Program-made: the position numbers and the translations under genes | Shown here: one piece after another, positions 1-12,246 of the stretch | Numbering within the stretch: position 1 is the first letter of the stretch | Layout of the letters: each line of letters begins with the position of its first letter | Notes under the pieces: model-generated | What the model saw: only the letters and a program-made list of their open reading frames with translations | Told to the model about the DNA's origin: nothing | Database searches by the model: none | Assembly (NCBI GenBank): GCA_032358255.1 | Contig: JAULBX010025696.1 | Location: 1-57,630 of the forward strand | Direction: 5' to 3' | DNA: 57,630 nt | Source of the DNA: Heterotrichella gracilis | Taxonomy: Eukaryota > Sar > Xanthophyceae > Tribonematales > Xanthonemataceae

Positions 1-186
1 GTGGTACACTGCTTTTTACATTACTTAGCGTACAATTTTTTATATTACAATAACCAAGCCAAACCAGACAGAAAAAACTTCGACCGGGAGGCCACGACCC
101 CGTATACTTAGTGTACTGCTGCAAGCACTTGACAGCAGCAATTCTAGGTACACAGAACTTGCATTGAAAACGCTGAGCAATATTGA

Positions 187-795
187 TGGACTACACCGTC
201 CGCTGAGGAGCAGTGGCTGCCCGACAGCACCATGATTGATCAGTGCAATGCATTGCTGGAAGACCGCGCCATTCATGAATATTGGCTGTCCCTCTTGGAG
301 TCACAAATGCTGCCAACCTTGCTGCGCTTGGTCAAGGCAGATGGCTCCACAGTAGGACATATGGAAGGCACTCGCTGGATGGCCCTCAGAGTCCTGTGTC
401 GCTTGACCTTCGCAGTGCTGCTTGTTGGCGTATTTGCCCGAGACAATGATCAAGCTCAGCGCATTAAGGACAAACTTGCTGAGCAACGCATTATTCCAGT
501 CATGGTTTGGCTGATGCGGCATGAGCGGGAGGATGTGCGAACAATTTCAACCTGGATCCTGCAGCATCTGGCTTGTGGTACACAGCAGCGCTGGGAACGG
601 GTGTACGCGGCAATTGTGCTAGAGCACGGGGAGAGGTTTGCACCGCCCTGGCAGCTTATTCGCCACCTGAACAATGCGGTGCGTACGCTTCACCATTTTA
701 TTGTGTCAGATATGCGCAGCCCAATTTATCATTTTGCCACGTATATGTCTAAACTATATAGATTCATGCCTGCTGACTATGCGTATGGTGGGTAG
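187..795 (+). CDS. 3' part of an armadillo/HEAT-like gene, partial and possibly disrupted
   Basis: A helical, Leu-rich reading frame runs from just after a TGA at 184-186 to a TAG at 793-795. It has the texture of ARM/HEAT repeats (for example a LLESQMLPTLLRLV stretch and an EDVRTISTWILQHLA stretch). Immediately upstream another frame (116-190) also reads as an ARM-like helix pair (LLQALDSSNSRYTELALKTL), so the gene probably begins left of the window and changes frame near 150-190. A short intron (GT at 148, AG near 206) or a frameshift could explain this. Possible donors near the end lie at 783, 788 and 792. A later piece at 1213-1430 may be its last exon. No specific family is recognised. 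ARM-like is inferred from sequence character only, and the exact protein cannot be built. Confidence 0.35.
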   Translation, partial: WTTPSAEEQWLPDSTMIDQCNALLEDRAIHEYWLSLLESQMLPTLLRLVKADGSTVGHMEGTRWMALRVLCRLTFAVLLVGVFARDNDQAQRIKDKLAEQRIIPVMVWLMRHEREDVRTISTWILQHLACGTQQRWERVYAAIVLEHGERFAPPWQLIRHLNNAVRTLHHFIVSDMRSPIYHFATYMSKLYRFMPADYAYGG

Positions 796-1212
796 CAGTC
801 AGCTGTTTAAACTGTTGTAGCTGGAGCGTGTTGCATCATATTGCCATCGTGATTCCTTTATGTGGACTAGTCCTGTCATTAAGCAAAAACATGGCAAACT
901 GCCGTATTCTTGCTAGTAGCATGTATCCAGGGTGCTTTTAAGTTAATCATGACCTATGGGTGTACCATCAACTATGCTTTGGATGCCATCCTAGTATTGC
1001 GTATGCTGCCACTCATCAGTATTATTCTGCCAGATGTAATAGGTGAAAAATTTGTAACAGGTGTGCTCTGTACTGACTTGTTCAATAACATATGTACAAA
1101 TTTCCACTCTGGATAGACATAAATCCAGGAAACGTTGTACAAGCTAATATGAACATCTGTGGCAACATACTATACTCATTACACACAAACATTTACGATA
1201 TCCATTCAATGC

Positions 1213-1430
1213 AGGACGCTGCGGAAGCTGCCGGTGCTGGTGCTTCTACTTCTACTTCAAACATGAGTGACCTGCATGATCAGTTCAATATTTTACAAAG
1301 GGAAGGCGGGATGTTTGAATTGTGGACTCGGCCCACAATGCAGGCGGCAAGCGTGGCAAGCGTGGCAGCAACAATCACGCTGTTTGCGGGTGTGGCCCTG
1401 AACTTCACACTAAGGAGGTCCGGCCGCTGA
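1213..1430 (+). CDS. possible terminal exon with a C-terminal membrane helix
   Basis: After an acceptor-like AG at 1211-1212 an open frame runs to TGA at 1428-1430. It has an Ala/Gly/Ser/Thr-rich start, a charged middle (DLHDQFNILQREGG), and a hydrophobic segment of about 18 residues (ASVASVAATITLFAGVAL) followed by a basic RRSGR tail. That is the layout of a tail-anchored or single-pass membrane end. It may finish the armadillo-like gene upstream, but phase with 187-795 could not be made unambiguous. A second open stretch in another frame (1414-1689, EELASILLMHGDEQFDAHRR and onward) also reads like helical protein, so this end may be frameshifted or have another intron. Confidence 0.3.
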
Positions 1431-1689
1431 GGAGCTTGCATCGATCTTATTGATGCACGGAGATGAACAATTTGATGCACACCGGCGTGTATACAAAGTT
1501 CTTGAAGATGTCAATCAGCAGCTCCAGTCTGAATGGTTGTCCGGCACTCAAGAGTTGAAAATTAATTACATTTCACTTTTGGAAATATCGATTGACCTTT
1601 TTCACAATATTGCACAGAGATCAAAGTACTTTTGTGGACATCATTTGGCATGCCTGTTTTGCATCTTTTGTGCGAGCCAAACAGTCTGA

Positions 1690-3702
1690 GCCATCTTGAT
1701 TGCCACTCTGCCTAGAATGAACAATCTTTTTCCGCTTCTCAGGCGACATTTGTTGTTTTTAGACTTACTAGACTCTGTCATTCTACAATTTTTATTAACT
1801 TCCTTGGTTGCTATTAAGCATCCTGTCATTATTCCTGTGACCAAGCAGTACATTCAAGATCAACATGCTATTTGACAAACACATTCAGGTAGCCAACGCA
1901 GGCTTGCAAGACTTTTGGAGGGACACCAATCATTAAAACTCAAAACATTGTGATTTAGGGTCTAGGGTATTTATTTTAGACCCATGTACTTGCAAGTTCC
2001 TATGCAGGATACACAGGGATATTGCACAATACTACTGCATAGTTAGAGCTCAAGGAATGCAATTGCCATGCTATCTCTTCTGGGATCAGTGGATTTACTC
2101 CTGTAATGGCCAGGGCATGTTGACGTTTGGACGCATGTCAGACGATAAAATACTCGAGTGTATTACGTTGATAGGACAACAGGGCAGTTCTCAAGAGCCA
2201 CATGGGCTGACATTTAGCTGCGTTGACACCGCCGGTGCAGAAATGGTATAAGCAGTGCCAGGTTGGGTTGGTTGGCGCAAGGCATGAAGGACAACTGCCA
2301 GTCTAGATTTAGGTAAATCATTTAATTCGATCATAATATGGCTGTACTGCTGGAACGCATGGAAGTTAGGAAGTAATATAGAGCGTCTGCCTCAACCACA
2401 CCCATCCAGCTCATCGCTGCCGAGCCACGCGCTTGTTGATGCCACCTCGGCACTACAAAATCTGCAAGAATCACATAGTTGTAATTCAAGTCACAGTGAC
2501 TGAGATCTCTAAAGGTCAGGGAGGCAATTTTGGCTATGGGGAGGCGCCCTGTGCCGCAACCAAGCAGGGTGCATGGTTGGTTGCACAACGAGTCCACCAG
2601 GCTGCCAGTGGTGTCCATTGGGCAAACAGTGAGAGAGCGATGGTGCACTACTTGAAGCTGAGGGTGGTGCATGGAGACTGAGATGTGGGGTGTGTGCCTA
2701 TTGCTGAATTTGGCGATGGTGGTGAATTTGGTCTTGGGTAGGTACTGAACCTGTGCTGGGGAGGGGGAAGTGTATAATGTGGGTTTTTTTGGGGAGTACT
2801 CCACCTTATCAGGAACCATGTGGCAGCGCTGGCTACCACTATCAGCTGGGCCAGTGCCTGTCCTACGATGCTACATAAGCAGCAGCATATCTTGCAAGCT
2901 GGCTAGCAAAGCACACCTTGCCTTCAACATGGGCAATTTGTTTAGGGTTTAAGGTTTAGGGTTTAATGGTGTGTATTTCCTGCAATTTGCGCGGATCTAA
3001 AGGCTTGACCATCAAGTTGACGCCCCAGCCCTTCCTGTTCCTGTTAAACCAGTCAACGTTTTTGTTTAACCAGTGCTTGGTATCGTTTCTTCTGACACTG
3101 AAGGGCAGACTCTATGCTGACTTATCGGCACTTTGTTCGGGGTGGTGCTTTGCTATGCACAAAAAACAATTTGTTGACTGGATCCGTTCTCAACTAGTGC
3201 ACTCGTCACCCGTGTACCGTGAGTGGTGGTGCAGTCGAGTGGGTGCCGCTGCTGCAACATCGCTTTGTGCACTTTTTAGTTTTGGAAATACTAGCAACGA
3301 CTGCAATGGCGTTCCCAGGCACCCCTCATTAGGCACCCACCAAGGTACCCACCACGTCTGCAGCTTTGCCTTTTGTTGCGGACAGCCCGGCAGGAGTCAG
3401 TTGTTTGTTTACCGAAGCTTTCAGTGAAAGGCAGTGCACGAAGCTGGTGCCAGCCTTAGTAGCTCGCCTCATCTTGTGCTGTTCTTCCTAACCGCAGCCA
3501 CCACTCTGAGGAGCCCACAACACCACTGGGTTGCAGTTATACGGAGGTGTATGAGCCACTGAAAGCCAACGGTTCCCGTGGACTGCCCTTGGGGGTCACA
3601 GTCATTGTAGTGGTCACCGTCTGCACTAGCCCCAGCCAGTTCAGGTCAACCCCAGACAAGATCATATCGATCCAGGTCACGACAGCCGTCAAACCAGCCG
3701 AA
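1690..3702. other. intergenic, no supported gene
   Basis: No exon with convincing protein texture or splice signals was found. Contents noticed: one copy of a dispersed repeat core near 2265-2300, two TTTAGGG-type telomere-like units at 2940-2966, and the upstream region of the PC-esterase gene. The open frame at 2966-3427 has low-complexity shadow-like composition and was not called. Confidence 0.5.
2940..2966. repeat. interstitial telomere-like repeat
   Basis: Two plant-type TTTAGGG units separated by a few bases, continuing into a partial unit. It is far too short for a telomere, and similar single units recur along the window. Confidence 0.6.
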
Positions 3703-6700
3703 ATGGCGCACCGCATAGCAGCCATATGGCTCTGCTTGGCGCTGCTGCGACTTCCTCTGACAGATTCACTCATTGACCTGTCCTGGTACGAAGGCTTCCT
3801 ACCTGCATCCCCCACTGGCAGCAAATGGACATGCCCACAGCTGTTCGCCTGGGCAGCATCCACTCAGTGCGATTCATTGCGAGTCAAAGCCCAACCAGAG
3901 ATCCTGGTAAGCCAGCATCTTCACCCTTTTCAAACGTTTTGGACCACCTCTATATATTGATGCATTGTGCCGGCTAGGTGCATGTGCCATAGCCTGTTCA
4001 CCCCTTGTGGGGTAGTGTTTCACCTGGGTCTTAACTGAGTAGTCAGCCTGTATTTGGCATCACCACCGCTGTGGGTTGCTGCAGATCGACCTGTGCGCCT
4101 TTGACCAAGGGATGGGTGTTTTCGTGATCAACCACCCAGAAGTCAGCGACGCAGTGGGGCAGGACGTGTACAGGGTGCGCTTCGTCGGCCCAACTGTGCA
4201 GCTGGGGGAGGTCCACTACTGCACTACCACAATGGTAGGGCGCTAGGTTTGTTGAAGGGTTGGGGGACTGGCAGTGCATAGGGTTTGTTGAAGGCTGCTG
4301 TAGGGTTTTGGTGTTGTCACTGGCCTACCATGCAGCTTGGGGATGTGCTGTTGGCGCAAGGCACGCTAGGCAGACTGGTTATCTGGCTGTCTTGCTGGAG
4401 CGCCACCAATTTATGTACATACTGCAGCTGGGGGAGGTCCTGCCCCTCCAGACCTCAGGAGCGCTGGGAGTTGTATAGTGTACATCTAGGGGCCGCTGCC
4501 GGGTGCAGGTTCCAGTGTGTGGTCAAGGTTGTGGCCCTCTTGGGTACCTGGACACTGCTGGAATTTCACCCTCGTACCAGGGTGTGGTCCCTGACCCCCT
4601 CCCCTCTCCCCTGCAGGCCTTTGTCCCCTTTGAGCTCCCCAAGCCTGGCCGCTACCACGTGGAGTTCCTGTACCTGTTCTCCAACTTCACCTACGAGCAC
4701 CACCCGCAGCTGCAGGACCTGCTGTTCATCACAGGCGCGGACCTGCAGGTGGAGGACGCAAAGCACACGCTGCCTTGCGTAGGTGGGTGGCGGTTACTGC
4801 GGTGGTTGAGGTAGTAAATGCATGGTGGTTGTGGATGTAGGTGTGGGTATTTCGTGGACGAGCCCCACCACTGCGTGTGTTTGGTGGGGTGGGGGGTGAT
4901 GACACCATAGGCGGTGGATAACGCCAAGCACGCGCTCCTGTGGGTAAACCTGGTGGGCGGCACAGATGTGGGGTGATCGGACTAGGCCACACGCTGCTGT
5001 GCGTAGTTGGTGGGAGGGTGCTGTACGCTAACCTGGCCCACCCCATGGCATCCCGCAAGACAGGCGTGATATGAGCAGTGTCAGGATAGCAGTGCTTTGG
5101 GCCGCTTTCCAATACAACCTGCTGCAAATGCTGGATCGCATGCTGCTGACTAGGACTATGGTGCAGGCATCGATTGCCCCCTGTGCAATGGCGTGTTCCA
5201 CCGAGGCACGTGGGTGTCTCGCAAGCCCGTCAACATACTCAAGCGCACCTGCCTGTACACACATCCTGAGGACTTTGGCTACGAGGTAGGGAGAGGCAGT
5301 CCCTGAACACAAGCTACATCCACAATCCTAGACATAACCCTAATACCCTGGAGTGCATGTCTGATCTCACCAAGGATATGGCTTCTAGGTTGAGGAGCCG
5401 GAATGCAATTAAAACCCTACACAAATTATTAAAAAAACGAGTCATACTAATCTTCACCGGGCCATGGTCCTCGTCATCACTTGTCACTTGGTGGGAGTAT
5501 TATATTAATTACTCCCCCTGGATGCTGTGCTGTGCAGTGTGACGAGCTGCGCATGTCCCGCCTGGCCAGGGAGAAGGACGGGCCGCTGTTCTTCCAGCCG
5601 CAGGGGTGCTCGCTACGCAGGGAAAACGAGGTGAGCAGGGACATGATGTGTGGGTGGTATACTATTTCACCTGCATGGGTCTGGAGGGTCAGGGTTCGTG
5701 GCTGGGTGCTTTTCAATCCCTGTGTTGAATGCTAGGTGGGGGGCTACTACACATGTGTGCCCATAGCTGCAAGCCAAAGTAGGCATTTTTATAATGTCAA
5801 TTGGCGCAGAATTTGCATGTCACCACATTGCACTGCCGCCCCACTGATCTTTGCATGCACAGCCACGCGCCCTCCCCACACACCGCCCCCGCCGCCCGCA
5901 GGTTGACATCGCTGGCTGCACCAGCAAGGGGGTGCACTTTTGCTTTGTGGGTGACAGCCACATGCGCCACTCGTACAACGGCCTGGTGGCACTGCTGGAC
6001 GGATCATGGTAGGACTGGGGCAGGAAAACCTCTCGACCATACTTATTGCACCTGCAGCAACGGGTTGCGGCCCGCACCCACAGATCGTCCCATGCCTGTG
6101 GATGTGTGGTGGTTGCTGTGTACTGACTATGCTTGCATCCATGTTCATATCCCATCTCATGCATTGCTTGTCGGCCTCTCGGACTAGGGGAGCTGAGCTG
6201 GAAAGGGGCCACAATGCACTGAACTATAACAATCCCAAACCTTTACCCTGACGCCATAAAATCCTACACACCAAGAAAAAAGCAAGTCCCGCTCAGTCCA
6301 CTGCCTGCTGTCCAGGTGGCATAACAAGGAGCGGGGAGCTGAAAAAGTGACCACCATGCATCAAATCAAGGTCTCCCCCCACGCGCGCTACATCGCAGAC
6401 CAGTTTGGCAACCACACGGAGTGGGGCAACTGCACGCACATAGTGGCGAACTTTGGGCAATGGCCTGCCAGCGCACTGGCGGGGCCTAAAGCCTGGTCCC
6501 CCGGAAGATACGCGCAGCAAATGCTGCATGTGGTGGGGAAGCTGAAGGAGGTGAGGGGGTTGGGGTTGGGCAGCGCATGCGGGGTAGGTGGAGGGGGTGC
6601 ATGGACAGGATTTATAGGCAGGGGTGTGTGTGGGGTTTAGGGCGAGATGCACAGCGGAGGGGATGGCGTAGTTTGGGATGGACATGCAGCATAGGCTATG

Positions 6701-7901
6701 CAGCAGGAGCTGCACGCAATGCAGATGCGCTTGGCACCATAACAGTATGACCCTGCATATGCTGGATCTTGGAACTCAATTGCCGAGCTTCAGGCGCATC
6801 TGCGGATGCTATATGATAATACAAAAGGCATTATTTCACATGTAATTGACCATTTTCATCTAGTGTGATTATAATGACCGTGTATCAAAGTAATCCTACT
6901 TTCTATCTCTCCCCCGTGACACATCTAATGCACAATAGTAGCATGCAGAGTGCCGCGGAAAAAATACCTGGACTCAGCGTGTGTGAGTTGCTGTGAGAGT
7001 GAGTGAGCTCACTCAGTAATTGAGTGGATTGAGCAAATGAGCACACCCACAGCCCACGTGACCCCATGAGGGCAATCGCCTCAGAGAAACCTAATTAAAG
7101 AGAACCTATCCCAAGGGTTCCTAACAGGTTCCTTACATATCCCACCTTCACAGGCGCGTAACCGAGGCGCCAAGGTGTTTTGGCTGACCACCAATGCCTT
7201 CCCGCTCAACTTCTACTTCCTGGGCCAGGCAGCAGTGCGGCGCGAGTGGCGGGCAGACCCAGTCTTCCTCATGTACAACACCATCGCAATGGGGATCGCG
7301 GGGCAGCATGGCATCCCCGTGATTAATTCCTGGGACGTGACGGCTCCCCTGCTGGACGCCACTTATGACCAGGGGCATTATGTGGGGCCAGTGGGCTACT
7401 ACGTGGACCTGCAGGTGGGGGTAGAGGGGGTATCCATGTTAGGGGATGTGGGATTTGCAAGTTGTGGTGGGTGGCGGCTTTTTACCAGGTTGGGTACTTG
7501 AAAACGGTCATTACAGGTATTGTGTAGGGCCAGTGAGTTTGGATGGGGGCCAAAGAGTGGATCTGTAGGTGGTTGTATTGAAGGTTGTTGGTCATTGGTT
7601 ATGTGTTGGTGTGGAGGCGTGGATTACTGGCAGAAGCTGTAATATGTTTCACCATTCACCCTAGGTACATACGCCCCAATACCCACCACTTTCTCCTGCA
7701 AATCGTCATGGCAGGATTTCATTTGTATGGTCAGTGCACTCACACCCTAGGTATGCACCCTGGACATACGCTGACCCCCTTTCTCCTGCTCGGTTGCAGA
7801 TCCTGAATGCGCTGTGCCCCTCTGACGGCGCGCGTGACCAACAGCAGCGCAGCCAAAAACAGGCGCAACTACGGCAGGCCAGGCGCATGACCAGCCACTA
7901 G
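3703..7901 (+). CDS. PC-esterase / SGNH-hydrolase-type secreted or Golgi protein
   Basis: Exons: 3703-3906, 4085-4234, 4617-4778, 5154-5285, 5538-5630, 5902-6008, 6316-6550, 7154-7414, 7800-7901; the 5902-6008 and 6316-6550 exons share one split codon and all phases agree (481 aa, TAG stop). A hydrophobic N-terminus (MAHRIAAIWLCLALLRLPLT) is a signal peptide or anchor. The SGNH nucleophile motif is GDSHMRH at about residues 264-270, followed by NFGQWP at 328-333 and a late D-x-x-H dyad (D433, H436). Together these match the PC-esterase fold used by plant TBL/PMR5-type glycan O-acetyltransferases and algal relatives. Cysteines around 200-260 suggest a lumenal, disulfide-bonded domain. The inferred role is acyl transfer to or hydrolysis from cell-wall or glycoprotein sugars; the substrate is unknown. 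The fourth exon start (after AG at 5152-5153) was chosen to keep phase. Confidence 0.85.
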
Positions 7902-9178
7902 CAGCAGCGGTGCAGCATGGAGTCACGAGTGACTGGCTACACACAGGTGGCGGACACAGGCAATCTTATTGCCATACCAATGGATGTGTCATTGTGGGGT
8001 TCAAGCTAGCATGGTGGGATATGGGGGCAGCGCTGGGATTGTGTCACTTGAGGCATGTGGTCGATTTTGGAAGCATTTGTGCAGAGTCCAGTCGGCAGTT
8101 GCTCGACAAAATGTGTGATTTTACAAATGCTGTATTGCTCACTGCCCGATTTCAACTTCACATGGCTTTTTCTTCATCTCAATGTGCCATGGCTTTTTTC
8201 TCAGTCCGCATCTGAACCCCTTTCAAGTACAATCGCCTTGTATGTGTGCAAGGACATTGTCACAAGTATTCCTGCTTTTTAAAATAGCATCAATGATGTC
8301 ATTGACACACTGAAGCATCTGAAGTTTCGCCAATTATCAAGTGGCATCAGGGCATGCGGCAACTGCACAAGCTTTAATGCTTGCCATTTGGATAGATTAA
8401 TCTAACATGCGTTCCTTTCCGCCACGGTTCATGACGACCATGTTCAACTTGTTTGCTGTCACCAGCTATTCCAACTTTGTCCCCGATATCTCTTCCCAGA
8501 CCTTAGGCTAGCCTAGTAACACATAATATGGACCAATGTCAACTTTTATCACTGTCAGTTGGTTGCATCACCCCACAATTAGTAATACGTGATAGTCACT
8601 CAAATAAGCTTGCCGCATGGCATGCCAACCAATATGGTACATGCATGCATACTATTTTTGTAGCACGAGGCAAAGCGGCAGCCGCTCTCGGCCACCTGAC
8701 AGGGGATCCAGCAGCTAATCACCCTGGTTAATGCTGGAATGTATGGCGCAGTCCGACCCTGTGCTATTGTGCACAATGTGTACGAGACATGGCAACATTG
8801 TCACAGTAGCACATGACATGTGCTACTGTGACAATGTTGCCATGTCTCATACTCAATGCTTGTGATATTATAATACTTTGCAATATTCATCAATGGGGCC
8901 TCAGGCAGCGTGCAGGCTGCACGCTGCGGCATGATGAAATCAACCAGCCCACCACAATTTGTATATACCACTCGGATATCAGCAGATGAGGCCCCAGGAG
9001 GCGCACAATGCAATTGCCATCGATGATAATGGCAATGATGGCCCCCGGACCGTGTCAAGTTAACATGTTGCATTACGCCACGCGGATGCCATATGATCTG
9101 ACCCATGGGTTGATGGATCAAATTTTGGCGGTACATCTGAGCCCCTGCAGTGGGCCCCAAGGATGCGCACCCCAGTGA
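7902..9178. other. intergenic between convergent PC-esterase and hydroxylase genes
   Basis: Holds the 3' untranslated regions of both flanking genes. No coding exon is supported. It contains a long near-perfect palindrome (8784-8848) and a small hairpin at 9013-9036 (8-base arms, 8-base loop). Confidence 0.5.
8784..8848. repeat. near-perfect 65-bp palindrome (32-bp arms)
   Basis: Left arm 8784-8815 and right arm 8817-8848 are exact reverse complements separated by one base (A8816). After one mismatched pair, three more outer bases also pair. It is too perfect to be chance. It could be a foldback or MITE core, or a small-RNA hairpin, though the loop would be only a few bases. Confidence 0.9.
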
Positions 9179-12100
9179 TCACTGTGGCCTGCTGCCTGTG
9201 CCCAACCCCTGCTGCGTCAGCGACGTGCAGTACGCCCTCAGCTTCTCCACCGCACCCCCAAAGCTGTCCAGGACCATGTACTCCTTCTGGAACCCGTCCT
9301 TGTACGACATCTTGGGCTGCGGGGCAAATGGGTCGAAGGGGCGCAGGGAGGGGCCGCCGCCGCGCATCTGTGCCAGCTCGCCAGAACTGGAGAGGACACC
9401 TGTGCATGGTAGGGGGAAAACAGCTCAGCAAGGTAAACCAGCGCACACTGACGCCCTGATAGTCGTGCTATAATCAAGAGGTGTAGAGCCAGAACATGCA
9501 AGATGATAACAATCCTCCCATTCCAACATAGGCCTAGGACTTTCCCCGGGATGTACAGAGGGGCGAGTGCCCCTTATCCTGGAACATATGCCACTTCTAT
9601 GGAATTGATATTGGGACTCATATGCAGCACTAGTACCACAGGGACTTTGAGCTCCAGCACAGAGTTTTGCTCACCTGCTCCGAATGCCTTGACCTCGCCC
9701 CCCTCCCGTATCACCCCAAACTCCACGGTGTACCAGTACAGCTTGGTCAGGTGCCAGATCTGCTTCTCATCCGCCCCCAGGGATGCCACCCCAATGGTTT
9801 GGACCAGGTCGCAGAAGGCGGGGTCAGCAAGCATGGGCACGTGGCCTGCAGGCAACATGGCAATATTGAAAACCCTAACCAAGAGCAAGGAGATGTCCCT
9901 AATGATTGGCCACATGGGCAGGGCGAGGGTGGTACCCGATACAAGGTAAGGATGGGAACCCTAAGCGAGGGCATGGGTGAAAACCCTGAGCCAGGGTAAC
10001 GGTGGAATCCTAAGCAAGGTGGGACTACTGAGACCCCTGATTTCTGATTGTCAAATGGTGCCTGTGCTAGATGCCATGGTGTAGCCCATGTACTACACAT
10101 TTTCAGGCCACCATCTGGGACTGGCAAGCACGTGGTGCATTTGTTGGGGCGATACGTGGTGGCGATGGTGGGTGCAGACAAGTAGGGGGTAACAACATGG
10201 GTGAAAGGCCCTCCAGTGAGAACCGCAAGGTGCACAGCCCATCCCGGTGTGTTGACCTACCCAGCAGCTCGTGCACCACGTCAGGCTCCGGTGTGTACAT
10301 TGGCTGGCTGTGGTGGCGCATGTACTGCGTGGAGTGGAAGGTGCGGAAGGCCAGGCCAGCAAGGAAGTCACGCGGGTGCAGCAGGCCAGCCACGGGGCGG
10401 ATGTTCCAGTTGGTCAGGCCCTGGACAAGATTGAGGGGGGCGGGGTAATTCTAGATGAGGGTGGGAAATATATATAAAAGATATTGCATTAGCCTCGATT
10501 CTAATGGATGTCGAATTAGTTGATAACAGCATGTGCAAATGTCCCAAGTCTGTATACTTTGTGATATATTCTTTTCTAGATATTCACAAAAAAAGACGTA
10601 AAAGTTGTTTCTTTGAGCAAGCCCTGGGGCTGGGTAGGCTGGGCAGGCCGGGGGAGATGTTCCTACTGGAGAGGATTTTGAATGTGCTCATAAAAATGCA
10701 TTGTATACCCTGGCGCACCTTGAGCAGACAGTGAAGGTCCTCCAGCTGGGGCACCTCGTCCTCCCGAAAACCAAATTTGGGGAAATGTTGGAGGAATTGC
10801 GCGCATGCGTGGGTGGGGTACAGCTTCTGCAGCTGCCTGAGAGATGTGCCCCAAGTGGCGACTTCTTTGGGCATGTAGGTGATGCGCGGGATGGGCTGGC
10901 CACTGCGCATGAGGGACAATTTCAGACAGTATGTAATCATGCAGCTTTTGTGTGTGTGCACCAGGAACACTGTGTATAACCCTATAGGGTTTGGAACTGC
11001 ACACGCTTTTAAGGTATAGGGCTCTGGCAACGTACATGTTGTGTGTGCGTGCCACGTTGACTATGTCCATCCTCCTGCGCTTGTACTCCGGGTCGAGGAA
11101 ACCCTGCCAAGGGGGTACAGACAGAGGTAAAAGTAGTGAAGGGTCAAGAGTATGCATGTTTAACCCTGGCAAGGGTGTGGAGATGGCAATGGTAGTGGGC
11201 GCAGCCCTGGCAAGAGTATGCATGTGAAAAGCCTGGCAAGGTATGCAGGGGCCGGTAATAGAGGGTTCACTCTAGCATGAATGCGCGAAGGTAAACAATT
11301 CAGCAACTCATGCGCTGGCTGCCCTTGAACAGGAATATGGAAGACGAGTTTGCAAACACGAGGCACCTATCCAGCAGGCATACGAACAAATATAAACTCT
11401 AGAAAGGGTACATATGTGCAGACGCCCATACCCAGGCGGGCCCCAAACCCTAGCAATCCTGGCTTAGAGCTCAGGGTTCAAAGCAAACCCTAGGGTCTCA
11501 CCGGGTGGTCCTCAGACAGGTCCGCCCCAAACCCTAGGATCTTGCCGTTGTCCACCTCAGCAATGGAGCGGGGTATGCGCAGCTCCTGATTGGGCGAGGG
11601 GGCAGGTGCAGCGCCTGCAGGCAGGCGAGTCAGGTGGGAAGGCATGACGGGCAGGCGTGCAGGTGTGGCCTCGTGCTGTAATGAATTGAGCACGCAAGGC
11701 AATGTGGCAATGATGCGTTGAGGAAAAGTACTAGGGTTGAGTTGCCATTTGACATGGTTCCCAAGGGTAGGATTATGGCTTTTAATTTGGCATCATCCAG
11801 GATAGCATTAGGAAGACACTTCGTGGCTGGAACCACCCACTGTAGCAAGCTTTCAAGGGTTAGGGTCCAACAGGATTTGGGCTTTAAGAATTGGCTAATT
11901 TGCTACCACCCAGACTCTGGGCCAGAGTCCATGGTTTGGGATTGGCATGAATAATCTGCCACAGTGGCACTCCCCGTTGCTGCGCACCTGATTGGTTCCC
12001 GGCCCTGATGATCACCCTCCCTCTGCGATCAACTCCCCTTCTCCCCCTGCCCGCCTGCTCCATGTCCCAGTGACAGGAGAAATTCCTGGATGTCGCAGGG

Positions 12101-12246
12101 GGTGCAGAAATTCCGCGCACATGCACAAATGCAGGCCCTCGAGCACGTGGCTGTGGGCTGTTGGCTGTGGTGAACCTGGGGGTGGGGCCGCTGATTGAAG
12201 CCCTGGGGGTAAGCAGGGCTGCTGAGTGGGCTGCCATGACTGTCAT
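9179..12246 (-). CDS. AAH: pterin/folate-dependent aromatic amino acid hydroxylase, plastid-type
   Basis: Exons on the minus strand: 12246-about 12016, 11675-11502, 11103-11036, 10902-10719, 10420-10261, 9845-9675, 9399-9179 (about 402 aa, TGA). The catalytic core matches phenylalanine/tyrosine hydroxylases: the TWG...[10 protein letters not shown] block, a GLAFR.FH.TQY block, the iron motif H269-ELLG-H274-VP and E314 in YWYTVEFG. The spacing of the three ligands (5 and 45 residues) equals that of the human enzyme. It converts Phe to Tyr using molecular oxygen and a reduced cofactor. No ACT regulatory domain is seen. The first about 75 residues are Ala/Ser/Pro/Arg-rich, as in chloroplast transit peptides, which fits reports that algal and moss enzymes are plastidic and folate-dependent. 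The end of exon 1 is uncertain: a donor at 12015 keeps phase, while the stronger-looking donor at 11987 does not. Confidence 0.92.
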
